From the NCBI GenBank assembly GCA_010015805.1, contig ML978125.1, positions 372,001 through 436,000 on the forward strand: a DNA stretch of 64,000 nucleotides, in the 5' to 3' direction. The notes beneath the pieces were generated by a model, which saw only the letters and a list, made by a program, of their open reading frames with translations, was not told the DNA's origin and searched no databases. Shown in pieces: positions 31,737 through 42,500 of the stretch (position 1 is its first letter; each line of letters starts with the position of its first letter). A program made the position numbers and the translations under genes. This stretch comes from Rhizodiscina lignyota. Its lineage: Eukaryota > Ascomycota > Dothideomycetes > Aulographales > Rhizodiscinaceae.

Positions 31737-32715
31737 ATGGAAGCATCCAAACTTATGGACAGGCCGTGTCGCCTTTGGTGTATGACGTGGCCGCATACCA
31801 AATGCAAAGCCGGCGACGAGTGCACTTACTCCTTCTTTGAGCGAAGAGTCGACACTAACAGCACCTCATAGACCTTCTGCTCAGAAAGCGACGATTTGGG
31901 TTAGCTGGTTCGCATCCAAAGACTACACAGACCAGCGGCAGGACATGACGTGTGAAACTGCACTAAGGATAGTGCTTCTCAAGCACAGAGGCTTCCTGTC
32001 CAAGTATAAAGACATCCGCTCTTCCTTCGACGACATTATTGATTCCCTTGTGGTTCTGTCATACGATCGTTCACTCCGGAGGAACGCAAGAAAAGCGAGA
32101 TGGCACCTCTTTCGGCGATGGAAATAAAGCAGCGCATGGCAGTAGCTGCGGTGCTCAATCTGATTCAAAAACAATATGAGGAAACGCCACCCAACTACCG
32201 CGGAAGTAAAAGCGCGAGACTGGAGCCGGCGAAAGACATCAGCGACAATGGAGGCCTTGATCCTAAAGATGATGTTGAGTCCCAGGACGCAGTATTGGAC
32301 GACTGGCCTTCAGAGCACACAGCGGGGAGGCCAAACAATTGCGGCTGGAATGGCAAACGCGCCGCTCCACAACCCACAGAGGAGGGCATCGACGACAGCG
32401 ACATCAATGGTCATGGAAGCAATGTGATGCACATGCCGTCTGATCGGTTTCACACTCAAAGCGGAAACCCGACTGGGCCAGATTCTACAAGAATGGCCAG
32501 ACCAAAGAGATCATCGCGCTTCAGAGAAGGATCGCTGGAGTGAAAGTGCGCCTTTCAAGCAGAAACTAGATGGTGGCGATGATAACGGCCTCGATCCTTA
32601 TGGGGACAGTGACATGGATGTGAACGGGCTGGCCAGTGATCCAATCGAAATAGCCCGATTTGTCGAGAGAGACAAAGGATTGAACCTTTTGAAGAGGGAG
32701 AAAGCTGATCGCTGA
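31737..32715 (+). pseudogene. broken or multi-exon hypothetical coding stretch
   Basis: Three open pieces in changing frames look coding but do not join by clear splice signals. Piece 1 from ATG 31737 encodes a Cys-rich stretch CRLWCMTWPHTKCKAGDECT, vaguely like a CCCH finger without the His. Piece 2 (about 31840-32127) is helical and basic. Piece 3 starts at ATG 32100 (MAPLSAMEIKQRMAVAAVLN) and runs to 32543, while a further charged segment (AETRLGQILQEWPDQ ... LLKREKADR) continues in another frame to the stop at 32713-32715. Segments NGGLDPKDD and DNGLDPYGD hint at an internal duplication. Either a decayed gene or a multi-exon gene I cannot resolve. Confidence 0.35.
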
Positions 32716-33656
32716 TTTATCTATGACAGGGGAGTTTGGAGGTCAAAATCGTTGTTAGTAGATTTATCATAAAAATATCATCAATCGTTCTTCGCTTTTT
32801 GTGTCAAACCGTCCTCCAATGAGTAGAAAAAGGGTCGAAGCCGTATCGACAAGGCTATCGCAGCGTAAAGAGAGAAAACGAGGTTGACATGGGATAAACC
32901 TAGCTACAACTTTGAACTGGAATTGACACTGAATTACGAAGTACATTACTATGTACCTGAAATGGGAGTGCAGAGTTTAAACTCCAGAGCTGAGGCTACG
33001 GAGATGTCACGCTAGAGTATTCCTCATTAGGTTGAGACACCATTCAGCTAGCGCTGGGTGCTCCCGGTGCCAACCTTAGTAATTATGGGGACAGAGCCGC
33101 CCAACTTTCGGTGTGGCCCACCCAGAACTTGGCTGCGCCGGGCCGTACACCCGCGAACCGCCCTCACGTTACAGCTCGTCCACTAGCGAACCATCTTGTC
33201 ATCCTCGAAACTAATTAAGCGTGGGCAGTCGATGAGAGTTATAATCTACTACCACTGGCACGTCAAGATTTGAAAATATCAAATATATCTGATTCAATTG
33301 TTAGATGGTGCAACATGCTCAATTGCACTTGGTCATCGAGAGTTATACGATCTATATCCTGAGTCGTAATCAAAAATGCAACAGGGTATCTTATGCATCG
33401 GACGCCTGATCGAAGACTCATCGCCCTTAGTCGCGTGGGTAGATGACATGAAGTAAAAAGTGAAACTCTCAATCTCCAGGATGCTTTTTTTCCCGTTGAG
33501 TCCAACGGATGGGACGAGGATCACTCGAAGAATGGCATTCTCGAGCTCCCGATCGCTTCGGACATAGTCCTTTCCAGTAGTTCCTCGGCCAATGCTCAGG
33601 AACGCCGCCCAAACGTCTTTCTACATGCCTCTGATATGTGACCTTCCTTCGAGTAT
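32716..33656. other. intergenic, nothing recognised
   Basis: 940 bp, fairly AT-rich at its start, with no recognisable gene on either strand. Confidence 0.4.
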
Positions 33657-34440
33657 CTAACCATCCATATCGAGATCAATGCCAGCCGCCAAGCAGCCCA
33701 AGCAGAAGACAGTACCATCCTCTCCTTCCTCCACGCAGCAGCCACTGCATATGGTATTCCCCTGACAGCCTCCAACACACTGTCGTATGCAGATGTAGCA
33801 TGTTCGTTCGTTGCATCTCGAGCAATCGATGTACGCGTCTAGGTCAGTCTTCAGCTTCGGTGCCTTGTGACAGATGTGGCATGGTTGAAGGACGGGAGAT
33901 ATGCTGGGCGGTCGTGGAGGTGCTTTGTTTCCTGAAGCTTTTTCTGAAAGCACCACGCAGTGCAGCTTTGGTGGGAGTATCTTTCTTCGTATTTTTGATG
34001 GATGTATCTCTGGAGTTTCGTCATTGTGAGGCGACTCGAGAATTGGACGGAGGCTGTGCGAATCGGTATGCATCGTCTGCACTATGGCGACGTCGGACGC
34101 AGGATATGGGAGGGCTTGCTTTTGATCTTGTGGCCAAGACTTCGATCTGAGCCTGTCAAGGTTGTTAGCATAAGATATAAATGAACCAGAAGCGAGTCAG
34201 GAGCCCTTACGGTGACGCGTTTTGTTTACTTGTTTCCACCGCATCCAGCCTCCGCTTCCTCTTGCCCAAGACCTCTAAAGGCACAGGTCTAATCGTAGCA
34301 CCTGGCATCGCGTCCCAAGATGTGAATTTGTCGTGGTGGCCGCAGTTCGGCGAGTCGGGGGTGAGGAAAAGCTCAGAGGTTATGTACATGTTGGAAGGTA
34401 CGACCTTGATGACAAGAGCAAGATGCAGTGCCTCGAGCAT
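33657..34440 (-). CDS. Cys-rich zinc-finger-like hypothetical protein
   Basis: Exons 34440-34211 and 34152-33657 (58-nt intron, GTAAGG donor, GACAG acceptor) give 241 aa starting MLEALHLALVIKVVP. The C-terminal 70 residues hold CHIC, CSRC, CYIC, C, C, CSGCC and CLGC, enough for two or three zinc sites in a cross-brace pattern like PHD/FYVE/RING folds. The exact ligand spacing does not fit a family I can name. The middle is basic and Pro-rich. No transmembrane segment. I recall uncharacterised ascomycete proteins with a similar ERTCYICIRQC element, but give that as recollection. Function unknown. Confidence 0.75.
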
Positions 34441-34964
34441 GTGAGTTGGAAGTAAGATGATTGTCAAGTCATCTTAGAAGTGTAGTGAGTTCTGCAGCGC
34501 GTCCGAGCTTCGCGCATCGGCGGATGTTGGCGCCTAAGCAGGAGTGAAGTTGTAGACGGATGATTGGCTTAAAAGGGATATTCGCCTCCACCGTCTGCCT
34601 GCACGCTTTAAGTTATCCGCGCCAAATTTGGACAAGACTCCATTGCGTGAGTATTCCGTGGAGGAGAATGCGGTAGAAAAGGCTTTCAATAACTCGATGC
34701 ACCAATCTCGCTCAAAGCGTAGAGTATTGCTTGCAGATATGGTGGGCACAGAAGGTGTCTTCGCATTTCCTATTCCTTGAACAAAGTCGCACTTCATTCA
34801 CTTGAGTGCTCTTTGAAGTAGCCTCCACCTGTGGCTACCGCCCTAAGAATACATTTACAGAGATCCAGAGATCCAGGCATCGTGGGGTATATTTGAAGTC
34901 CGTGCTGATACCGCCAAACGCCAGTCGCTTTCCGCTATACAGAGTACACGCCCAGTATGTCAAC
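34441..34964. other. intergenic, nothing recognised
   Basis: 524 bp: promoter of the Cys-rich gene and 3' flank of the NUFIP1-like gene. No recognisable coding. Confidence 0.4.
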
Positions 34965-36397
34965 TCAAGAATCATCAAAGAAGCCTGAATTCCCAAGGAA
35001 TTTGATTGCTTGTAGCGCAGCCGCGTCTCGCTTGCACAGCTCTTGCTCAACCAACTAGACAAAATATTAATAACAATTTGATGGCTTTGTAAGGAGGAGA
35101 GACTTACGCGATCGTACAACTTTGGTCTCTTGCCTTGGTGATCCTGCAGTGGTTTTGGCAGATCATGCTTGCGCATGCAAGTGTTTTTTCTCCCACAATA
35201 TCCGTTCAGAAGGAAGAATTTGCAATACTTATTCCGAACGAAAGGCATCAAGTAGTCGGGTACGTCATGCCACGCCTTCGCATGAGGTGCTGGAGCTGTT
35301 GCAGGAGCTTGAGAGGACTCCTGGTCCGGCGCTTCATCACTGCTGGAGTCGTCGCTGTCGGATGAACTTCCGGCGTCGTCGCCTTTAGTCTTGCGCTCAT
35401 CATCAATGCCATCCACGCTGTCGCTATCGTAATTAAGACCCAAGTTAGCCTTGGATGGAGCAGCTGTCGACGGAGCAGCTGTCGACGTTTGAGTTTCTTC
35501 CGAGTCGTCTTCTTTATCGGCTGCCGTTTGTCTCTGTAAAAGCTGCTGACGTAACTTCCCTGCTTTGCGCTCGGCCTTTTCAAGCTTTGACTGCAGCTTC
35601 GCGTCCTTCTCTTTTTGGGCGTCCTTCAGCTTCTGCTCTTGTGCTGCCTTTGCTTTCTGTGATTCAATAACCTTCTGCTTTAAGCGATCAAGCTCGGCCT
35701 GTCGTTCAGCTTTGCGTTTCTCCTCCATGCGAGCCTTCGTTGGGTATCTCTTCCGACGCTCTGCCAACCAAGTCGCGATCGCTGCAGGTGAATTGAGGTT
35801 GGGCAGGTTGGGATTGTCCACGTAAGCTTGACCCAGGAGAGTTGCTTCCTCTGCTTCGACGATTTCAGGATCGCTATGCTCCTGCTCTACGCTTTTTGGC
35901 GTCAATCCTAGCTGGTTTTGTTGTATTTGCTTCTTCTCTTTAGGCTCTTCTGGTTGGCCATTGTGTCGTTCTTGCTGTGTAGCTATTGGTGTCGGTTGCG
36001 CCGTAGCATTTAGTGGCGCTGTTGGAAACTGGAAGCCAAAAGTTGGGACTGCGGGCGCAACATTAAGCTTTCGTGGCTGCGCAGAAAGGCTGCTATCATT
36101 GGGACCGCCATTTTGAGCATCTAATGCATCCGGATGTTTGCGTTTGACTCCAGCTGCGAGGTTGACAGCAGTATGACCGCCGTGATTTGCATGTGATCCA
36201 CCTCGATATCCATTCCATGCACCGCGGCCTCGCTGACCTTGACCGCGTCCTCTTCCCCGACCAGAGAAGTTATTATATCCTCCTCTATTTCCTCTCGAAG
36301 AGGAATGATGACTACGGTTGGATGAATGGTTCTGAGCGTCCGACGAGGTAGCCTTTGGCGGAGGCGGCGGCGGTGGTGGAAAAGCGAAAGAACTCAT
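34965..36397 (-). CDS. NUFIP1-like snoRNP assembly factor with CCCH finger
   Basis: Exons 36397-35108 and 35054-34965 (53-nt intron, phase 0) give 459 aa. N-terminus: polyproline after MSSFAF, then an RGG-rich stretch (GRGRGRGQGQRGRG). The NUFIP1 core lies near residues 200-235 (PAAIATWLAERRKRYPTKAR), the peptide that binds SNU13 in yeast Rsa1 and human NUFIP1. A long Lys/Gln coiled coil follows. A C-x8-C-x5-C-x3-H finger (CKFFLLNGYC...CMRKH) sits near 390-412. The short last exon encodes LVEQELCKRD...FLGNSGFFDDS. Expected role: box C/D snoRNP assembly with the R2TP chaperone in the nucleus. Family call is good; details are inferred. Confidence 0.88.
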
Positions 36398-37225
36398 GGA
36401 GGTCTCCTCTATAGACTGGGATCGTAACAGGTCGTTCTCATTATGGAGGATGTTATTAATGACTTACCCCTCCCTTTGGACTCGATCCCATTGTGTGGAA
36501 CAATTGAAAGTGGAAATCGTGAACTGATCGAGCGACGCGCCGATGTGACGTGAGTTTCGAACTTTCGATGGAAAGTGCCCGCTTACCTAATTACGATATG
36601 CATTACAGGTACAAAACTTAGTGTACCTTCCTAAAATGGTCCATTTACATTAACTATCAAGAATATAGCAACAGTAGCACGAATTCTTAAAAGGCTATCT
36701 ATCTATAATCGCACACCTATGTAAGCTACATAGATGTATTAGAGGCCCAGAATTATCTTTTTGTGAAAGCCCGAAATTTTTCCAAGTTGAAGTCTACCGC
36801 GGTCAGGCCCCTTTTGCCCGAAGTCTCCCGTCGCACGCAACTCTTACTTTTCGTAATGCAGTAGAAATTATTTACAAAGCTATAGAATTATATTTCCGCC
36901 TATTTGAAATCCCAGTATGCTATTAGAATTTTAAATTAAGGCCCTGTCGGTGATAAAAATGAACATCAAATGACGGGTTGGTCGAAGTCTTTTGCCCACT
37001 GCCAAGGCCATCCCAAAAGGGAAAATACGCTAGCTTGTCTTGGCCTTCTCCGTGGAAATATTTATATCTTCACACCATCTTTCCCACAACAAACTTCGCG
37101 CGCACTGCTTTACTTCCAATTTTCACACCCAGAAATCCAACCAGTGGCCTGTCCACTCGGCAGAATTTCTTAGCACAAATAAAACCGCGTCTCACATATC
37201 TCCAAATCCTCTCGCTCGCGCCAAG
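36398..37225. promoter_or_regulatory. divergent region NUFIP1-like / RPC25 with AT-rich core
   Basis: 828 bp between divergent start codons. The centre (about 36590-36960) is clearly richer in A and T than its surroundings and includes a short palindrome (CTATGTAAGCTACATAG, about 36718-36734). No gene. Confidence 0.4.
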
Positions 37226-38131
37226 ATGTTCATGCTCGTTCGTTTCCCTCGAGACCAAATCCAAGCACGCAACTGACTTTATACAGGAAACATTTTCCGA
37301 TCTCATCCAGATCGACCCCAAGGACTTCTTGAAGCCCAGTCGTCTCTCCCTTGAAGATAATATTAACAGGAAGTATGCGAACAGGGTATGGTAAACATCT
37401 GCACGATCAAGTGAATTCAGACTGACACTCCGCCTTAGATCGTTCAGAAAGTTGGCCTCTGCATCGGCATGTACGATATCCTCCAAAACTCCGAGGGCCT
37501 CATTGGCCACGGAACCGGCACCGTCAACGTCAACGGTAATTGATTCCCGGTTCAATTTTTACCCGCGTTGAAGAGAGCTAATGAGTGAATGCAGTCAAGT
37601 TCCGCATGGTAGTGTTCCGTCCGTACAAAGGCGAGATCATAGAAGGAAAGATCGTGGAGTGCGATAAGAAAGGCATCAGAAGTACGCTTGAAACTATCCC
37701 TTCGCCGACGCTAAAGACCTTTACTGAGTGACTTTGAAACTAGTCGCTCTCGAGTTCTTCCAGGACATCTTCGTGCCGGGTCCAGAAATGCTCTTCGAGA
37801 AATCGAGCTAGTACGTATATTTTCCTTACTTAACTCACGATTATATGCTAAAAAGATCCCTAGCAACGAGGCCGAGGGAGCCTGGATGTGGGTCACCGAC
37901 GACGGCGCCGAGATGTTCTTCGACCCCGGCGAGTTCGTGCGCTTCCGTGTCGAGTCTGAAATCTGGCACGACAAGACGCCCGAGAGCGGCCTCTTCGATG
38001 CCGCCGCCGCCGCGAAGCAGGAGGAGGATGAGCAGAAGTCTCCGTACACAATCATTGCGTCAATGTCTATGGGTGCTCTCGGTCTGGTACGTTGGTGGGA
38101 GGATCTGGACGAAGAAATGATTGGAACTTGA
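37226..38131 (+). CDS. RPC25: RNA polymerase III subunit RPC25 (RPC8)
   Basis: Pol III stalk subunit, partner of RPC17, related to RPB7 of Pol II; it acts in initiation at tRNA and 5S genes. Exons 37226-37237, 37287-37385, 37439-37535, 37595-37681, 37744-37810 and 37864-38131 give 209 aa with all phases matching. The N-terminal RPB7-like fold contains FSDLIQIDPKDFLKPSRLSL and KYANRIVQKVGLCIGMYDIL; the OB/S1 part contains VKFRMVVFRPYKGEII, DIFVPGPEMLFE and AWMWVTDDGAEMFFDPGE; the end has SMGALGLVRWWE. The first coding exon is only 12 nt (MFML) and needs an unusual GTTCGT donor, but joining to ETFSDLIQI gives the family's N-terminus and the intron has a good CTGAC branch site. Identification is secure, exon 1 less so. 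Confidence 0.93.
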
Positions 38132-39543
38132 GATTACTTCTTGTTTAGGAAAAGAACGATCTTTCGGCAGGAACGATCCTTGAGCCTCCCGAATCTAGCA
38201 ATGAACTGGCGGAGGAGCGGAAGAAGGATCATCCGCGTCGTCGTAAATGTCGACGAGGCGGATTTGAGAGTGCCTGGAGCGCGATGAACGACTTCGTCTT
38301 CGTGACTGTGTAGGGTAGAGTAAGGCCGATGGCCAAGCATGGCGAAGTAGCTGCCTAAACATAAGAATATGCCATTGAATACCATTATGGAACTTAACGT
38401 CATGAATCCTACATTGCTTCAACAGTGCGCTCGCTCAGTTTACAGGTCTACATCTATTGCACATATACCAGTAGAGGATTTGGTTATGTAGAGCCCAGTT
38501 GGGGTAAGCGTACTTTTTGTTTTTGCTATATTACTGGTCTCCTAATCTACTCATTGAAGCCGCAGGAGTCCTCGAGATGGATTTGAGGAGGTGATGGAAG
38601 GCTAAAGTGAAGACGATGGTGAAGCAAGACGAAGTAATTACTTGGTTGGTTAGTGTTAATTCACAATGCTCGGATATCTTTGCGGCTGGCCCACTTCACC
38701 CTTCAGGGACAGAGAAGAAAATTGCTAGGTGTTTATCTCTATATTCCCAAGTCTCGATGATTGAATAGACTACGTATTGATTTAATTCGGAGTCTCCTGC
38801 ACTAGCTTAGCAGAGGTGTTGCAACTAAGTCCCTAAAGCATATCCCTAAATGAACACAACCGATGCTCAATTAGTACTCTAGATGTGCTTCGATAGAACT
38901 GCCTTTACAAGAATACGTACTTTTCGCGACTACTCCGCCTCGCCGAACAGAAACGCAGGAGGATATTGCTGTCGTGGGAGAAGTGCGTATTCTTGCAACG
39001 GCAACTTTACCGAAGTGGACGTAAGAGTATTGCACGAGTATCAGTAATATTTAATCCAGGATCTCATTTAAGGACTTGAGTATATAGAAATAAAGGTCTG
39101 GCAAAGGGCGTACATCAACATCTAGCAGTGGCAGAGAGACAATTGCGAACAGCTGTACAATCTCAATAAACAATGGCTGATACATATCAAATCATGCATC
39201 TAGGGATGCTCCTGTTTGTATTGAAGAGCAACAATAGTTTCGATAGCACACTTCAGGGAAATCAACTGTTTATCACTCTCAAGGCAAAATATGGGAAAAC
39301 TATTGTGAATGGAGATGTACACTATGAAAATTCCGTCACTGGCGTTACTATAGTACATAGGAAAAGTACAGAACCACACTACCGAAAGCGCCATACCTGC
39401 CGCTGATATGAGATAGGAAAGACAGAATTTTTCATCCAAATAGAGCCGACATGCTTTCGTATGATGTCTCTCGTCCCCAAAAGCGACCAATGTTTAACTA
39501 TCGCGGTATCATATCACACTGATCCAAGAAGTAGCTTCGCCCT
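38132..39543. other. long gene-free stretch with inverted repeat
   Basis: 1.4 kb between convergent genes. Only short frames without family features, plus the inverted repeat listed separately. Confidence 0.4.
38908..38995. repeat. 88-nt inverted repeat
   Basis: The left arm CAAGAATACGTACTTTTC pairs with the right arm ending GTGCGTATTCTTG: 18 nt with two mismatches around a 52-nt loop. It could be a hairpin or the remnant of a small transposon. No target duplication was established. Confidence 0.6.
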
Positions 39544-42500
39544 TTACTTTCCGCCAAACATACCACCAACAAGTGGCAATCCAGAAGCCCCACCACCCTT
39601 CTTCTTTTCCTTCTTACCACCACCCAGCGCCTCTGAGATACTTCCCAGACCAAGGCCGCTGAGCAGCTTGTCAATACCAAGCCCGCCAAGCAAGCCATTC
39701 ACCAAGCCACCAAGACCGAGCCCGTTGAGCAACTTGCCGACGAGACCCAGCACGCCGGCCAGCAGTAACCCCACCGCGGCGATGATTTGGAAAAGCGGCT
39801 CCGTGAGCAGCCCCCAGAGCGGGTTGAGCTTCTTCTTCGCGTGCGGCATGTCTGAGATGCGCTTCTTGGCGTTGTCAATGGTCGTGACGACGGTAGACGT
39901 GAGCTCCTTGAGAAGGTCCGCAAGGCGATACTCTTCGGGCGTAGCCTCACGAGTGCCAGCACGGCCCTTGGCTTGCGACGCGATGCGACCGTCGGGATCG
40001 AGGCCGCGGAGGGCGCCGTTGCATTCTTGCAGGATGCGGCCACCCTCTTCGATGAGAGGCTTGACGTTATTGACGAGCTCTTCTTCGTCGAGCTCCTCAC
40101 GTGGGGTGCGGTCGGCAGCTTCGATGTACTATAGTGTAACGTTAGTGACATATTCGTAATGGTTTGGTAGGTTATAAACTTACGTCGGTGATCTGCTTGC
40201 ACACTGGCTGAATTCTCTCCAGAGTCTGCTGGCAGATGGCGGCCATCTTATCCGCAATCTCAGCATCTTGCTTCTTCTGTTTTTCTTCCTCAGTCTCCTC
40301 CTCAACTTCTTCCTCAACAATGTTCTCCAATAAAGTAACTTCGCCAATTCTGTTACCATCATTATCGACGACATAGCCGTTGTCATCGATCTCGAAACCA
40401 ACGCAGTGGCCGAGGTCGCCAGCGGTAAGCTTGCCGATGACGTTGCCATCTTCATCAATAACGTTACCCTCCTTGTTGACTCGGCGACCAGCCATAGGGC
40501 TGATCCTGCGTTCCTTCTCTTCAGGCTCCCATCGCTCGGCCTTGCCAATCAGGTTACCATTCTTATCGACAATGTCACCTTCCTCATCGACGGTGTGGCC
40601 GACAAGCTTCTGAATATCGCCTTCAATGACACGACCAATGACAACACCAGCAGGTGTCTGAATCGTACCATCTTTGGCAACAGTTGCGTTATCGAAGCCA
40701 GAGAATGGTCCCTCTGGTTTTGTATCGATGCCAGTAGCAAGCTCAGCGCGACCGACGACATTGCCAGCATTGTCCCAAATCTGGCCTTGGCCGTCGACCC
40801 TCTTGCCGATGAGCTGCGTGGGATCACCTTCGGCAACGCGGCCCAAGATCTGTCCATTACCATCGACAACGTTGCCAGCCTTGTTCACAGTGCAGCCAGC
40901 AAGGATGGAGAGGTCAGGAGGTGCCTCCTCCTCAGGCTCCCAGGGATCTGCGTGGCCCTTGACGTTGCCGTACTTGTCGATGATATCACCGTCCTCATCA
41001 ACAGCATTTCCGACAAGCCTCTTGACATTGCCTTCAGTAATGATACCGACAAGATTGCCATCTTCGTCTTCGACGTAGCCATCCTTGTTGACGCGGAGGC
41101 CTTCGAGACCTGCGAATGGTCCTTCAGGCTTGGTGACGCGCTCGCTCTCGGGAATGAGCTCGCAGCGGCCGACAACCTTGCCAGTGTCGCTGTGGATAAG
41201 ACCCTCGCCATCGGACTTGCGGCCAGCAAGATCCTTGAGATTGCCTTCCACCAGCCGTCCGACCGGGATGCCGTCAGCATTGACAAGGAAACCTTGCTTG
41301 TTCAAGGTAAGACCCTCGAGGATAGAAAGATCTGCAGGTTCCTCCTCCTCTTCCTCAAGAGGCTCGGCATGACCCTTGACGTTTCCATATTTATCAATGA
41401 TGTCGCCATCTTCATCGACTGAAAGCCCAATGAGACGCTTGGGGTTGCCCTCGACAATGACGCCGACGACGTTGCCGTCTTCATCGGCAACCTGTCCGCC
41501 TTGGATGACGCGAAGATCCTCAAGACCAGCGAAAGGACCCTCGGGTTTGGCCTCGCGTTCTCCCTCTGGGATGAGCTCAACGCGACCGATGACCTGACCT
41601 GTTTCATTCCAGATTTGGCCATTCTCGTCGATCTTCTTGCCAGCAAGTTCCTTCGGGTTACCCTCTACCAGGCGACCAATAGGAACACCCTCGTCGCCAA
41701 TGACGTTGCCTTGCTTGTTGAGCGTCCTTCCTGCGAGTGAAGATAGGTCAATCGGCTGCTCTTCCGGAACCTCTTCCTCTGCCTCTTCGACACGCTCGGC
41801 ATGGCCGACAACACTGCCCTTCTTATCGATGATGTCGCCATCTTCGTCGACTGCGCGACCGACAAGCTTCTTCGCGTCGCCCTCGACGACTTGGCCAACA
41901 ATGATGCCATTCTCATCCTCGACGTAGCCATCCTTGTTGACGATGAGGCCTTCCAAGCCTGCGAATGGAGCCTCTTCTTCCGGCTCTTCGATCTGGACGG
42001 TTTGTGCGCGACCGATGATGTGTCCCTTGTTGTCCCAGAACTGGCCCTCAGAGTCGGCAGTGATACCCGATTTCGAGAGCTTCTTGGCGTCACCCTCTAC
42101 GAGCTCGCCAACCACGGTGCCCTTGGCATCGATGAGCTTGCCGGCCTTGTTGACGGTGAGACCTTCGAGGATAGAAAGTGGAGGCAGCTCAACGCCTTCC
42201 TCAACAGCTTCTTCGACACCTTCAGCGCCCTCCTCGCCCTCCTCGACAGCTTCCGGAGCCTCTTCCGCTTCCTCAGCGGCTTCCTCAACCTCCTTGGGTA
42301 GAGTCTTGACTCTTCCGATGACCTTGCCATCCTTATCCAGGACCTGGCCCTTGTCGTTGACCTTCTTGCCAGCGCATTGCTCGAGTTCGCCATCAACGAG
42401 TTCGCCAATGGCCTCACCATCCTCATCAAGTATCTTTCCTTTCTTATTCACTTTCAATCCATCAAGAGTTTCAAGGCCAGGGAGGTTTGGGGGTTGGGCT

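Noticed and set aside
34835-35107. Read-through C-terminus of the NUFIP1-like frame (to 34835)
   Set aside because: A GTAAGT donor at 35107 and a CTAG acceptor at 35055 give a short coherent last exon; the unspliced tail looks like translated intron.
37070-37555. 161-codon minus frame opposite RPC25 exons
   Set aside because: It spans exons and introns of RPC25 and has no family signature.
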